Below are positions 64,000-64,000 of a stretch of 64,000 nt of DNA, piece after piece; the stretch's first letter is position 1; every line of letters starts with the position of its first letter. The notes below the pieces were generated by a model. That model worked only from the letters and a program-made list of their open reading frames with translations. It was not told the DNA's origin and did no database searches. The translations under genes were made by a program, and so were the position numbers. The DNA comes from a virus. Location of the stretch: IMG/VR virus record IMGVR_UViG_3300037222_000116, positions 23,903-87,902 of that record, one strand, 5' to 3'.

Positions 64000-64000
64000 G

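Noticed and set aside
1-64000. tRNA genes
   Set aside because: I noticed no cloverleaf with a TTC-type T-arm and anticodon arm in the gaps; the cloverleaf-like fold at 6207 lacks tRNA consensus bases.

Overview
This window is a 64-kb stretch of high-GC DNA that I read as part of a large double-stranded DNA phage, or of a prophage or plasmid-like phage. Genes are packed tightly with ATGA, GTGA or TAATG overlaps and many GTG starts. There are no rRNAs, tRNAs or host housekeeping operons. The content is phage nucleotide metabolism, a complete replication and recombination set, tail-fibre and virion-like proteins, glycosyltransferases, a lysozyme-like protein and many small unknown proteins. I cannot recognise a terminase, portal or classical major capsid protein, so either the particle genes lie outside the window or they are very divergent. 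Host identity cannot be read from the sequence; GC content and sigma70-like promoters are compatible with a high-GC Gram-negative bacterium.

Layout. 1-3.4 kb (minus): an unknown partial gene, a DUF3310 protein, a flavin-dependent thymidylate synthase (ThyX) and a large Gln/Pro-rich coiled-coil protein. 3.5-6.2 kb (plus): membrane, Cys-containing and unknown proteins. 6.2-7.7 kb: a structured intergenic region, two small minus genes (one excisionase/MerR-like) and an AT-rich, iteron-bearing region that is the best replication-origin candidate. 7.7-10.2 kb (minus): a D5-type primase-helicase. 10.4-24.1 kb (plus): SNF2-like helicase, nucleoside deoxyribosyltransferase-like protein, Cas4/RecB-like nuclease, Sak4/RecA-like ATPase, probable ssDNA-binding protein, a uracil-DNA-glycosylase/DNA polymerase A fusion, a phage adenine methyltransferase and a truncated PP-loop gene. 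24.1-27.7 kb: a three-domain GT-GT-methyltransferase fusion and a second small methyltransferase. 27.7-36.8 kb: an unusual cluster of basic, tagged and Cys-motif proteins, two proteins with peptidoglycan-binding-like repeats and a lysozyme-like protein. 36.9-50.9 kb (plus): RHH, Fis-like and ParB-like regulators, a large unknown protein, a predicted structured RNA next to a TopoVI-A/Spo11-like (Mini-A-like) protein, a PTP-like phosphatase, a NUDIX hydrolase and a tyrosine recombinase. 50.8-61.7 kb (mainly minus): tagged small proteins, a methyltransferase plus glycosyltransferase pair, a giant repeat tail fibre, two basic structural-looking proteins, another glycosyltransferase and a 347-residue unknown protein. 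61.8-64 kb (plus): small genes, a D12-class Dam methylase and a DUF2829/Tad2-like protein.

How it fits together. Primase-helicase, polymerase, nuclease, ATPase and helicase form a self-sufficient replication and recombination module. ThyX, the deoxyribosyltransferase-like protein, DUF3310 and NUDIX proteins suit nucleotide supply or clean-up. Several glycosyltransferases paired with methyltransferases suggest glycan modification, perhaps of the tail fibre beside one pair.

The least explained features are: (i) a short peptide, PR(R/K)QxLPDL(G), recurring at the C-termini or domain boundaries of otherwise different small proteins; (ii) a linked family of small basic proteins with a C-K-(Y/F)-G-(K/R)...G-(K/R)-C-(R/K) motif; (iii) a repeated operator, GTNGCANNNNTGCNAC, overlapping promoters whose -10 lies only 6-12 nt before the start codon, suggesting leaderless mRNAs; and (iv) a long-stem RNA candidate directly upstream of the TopoVI-A-like gene.
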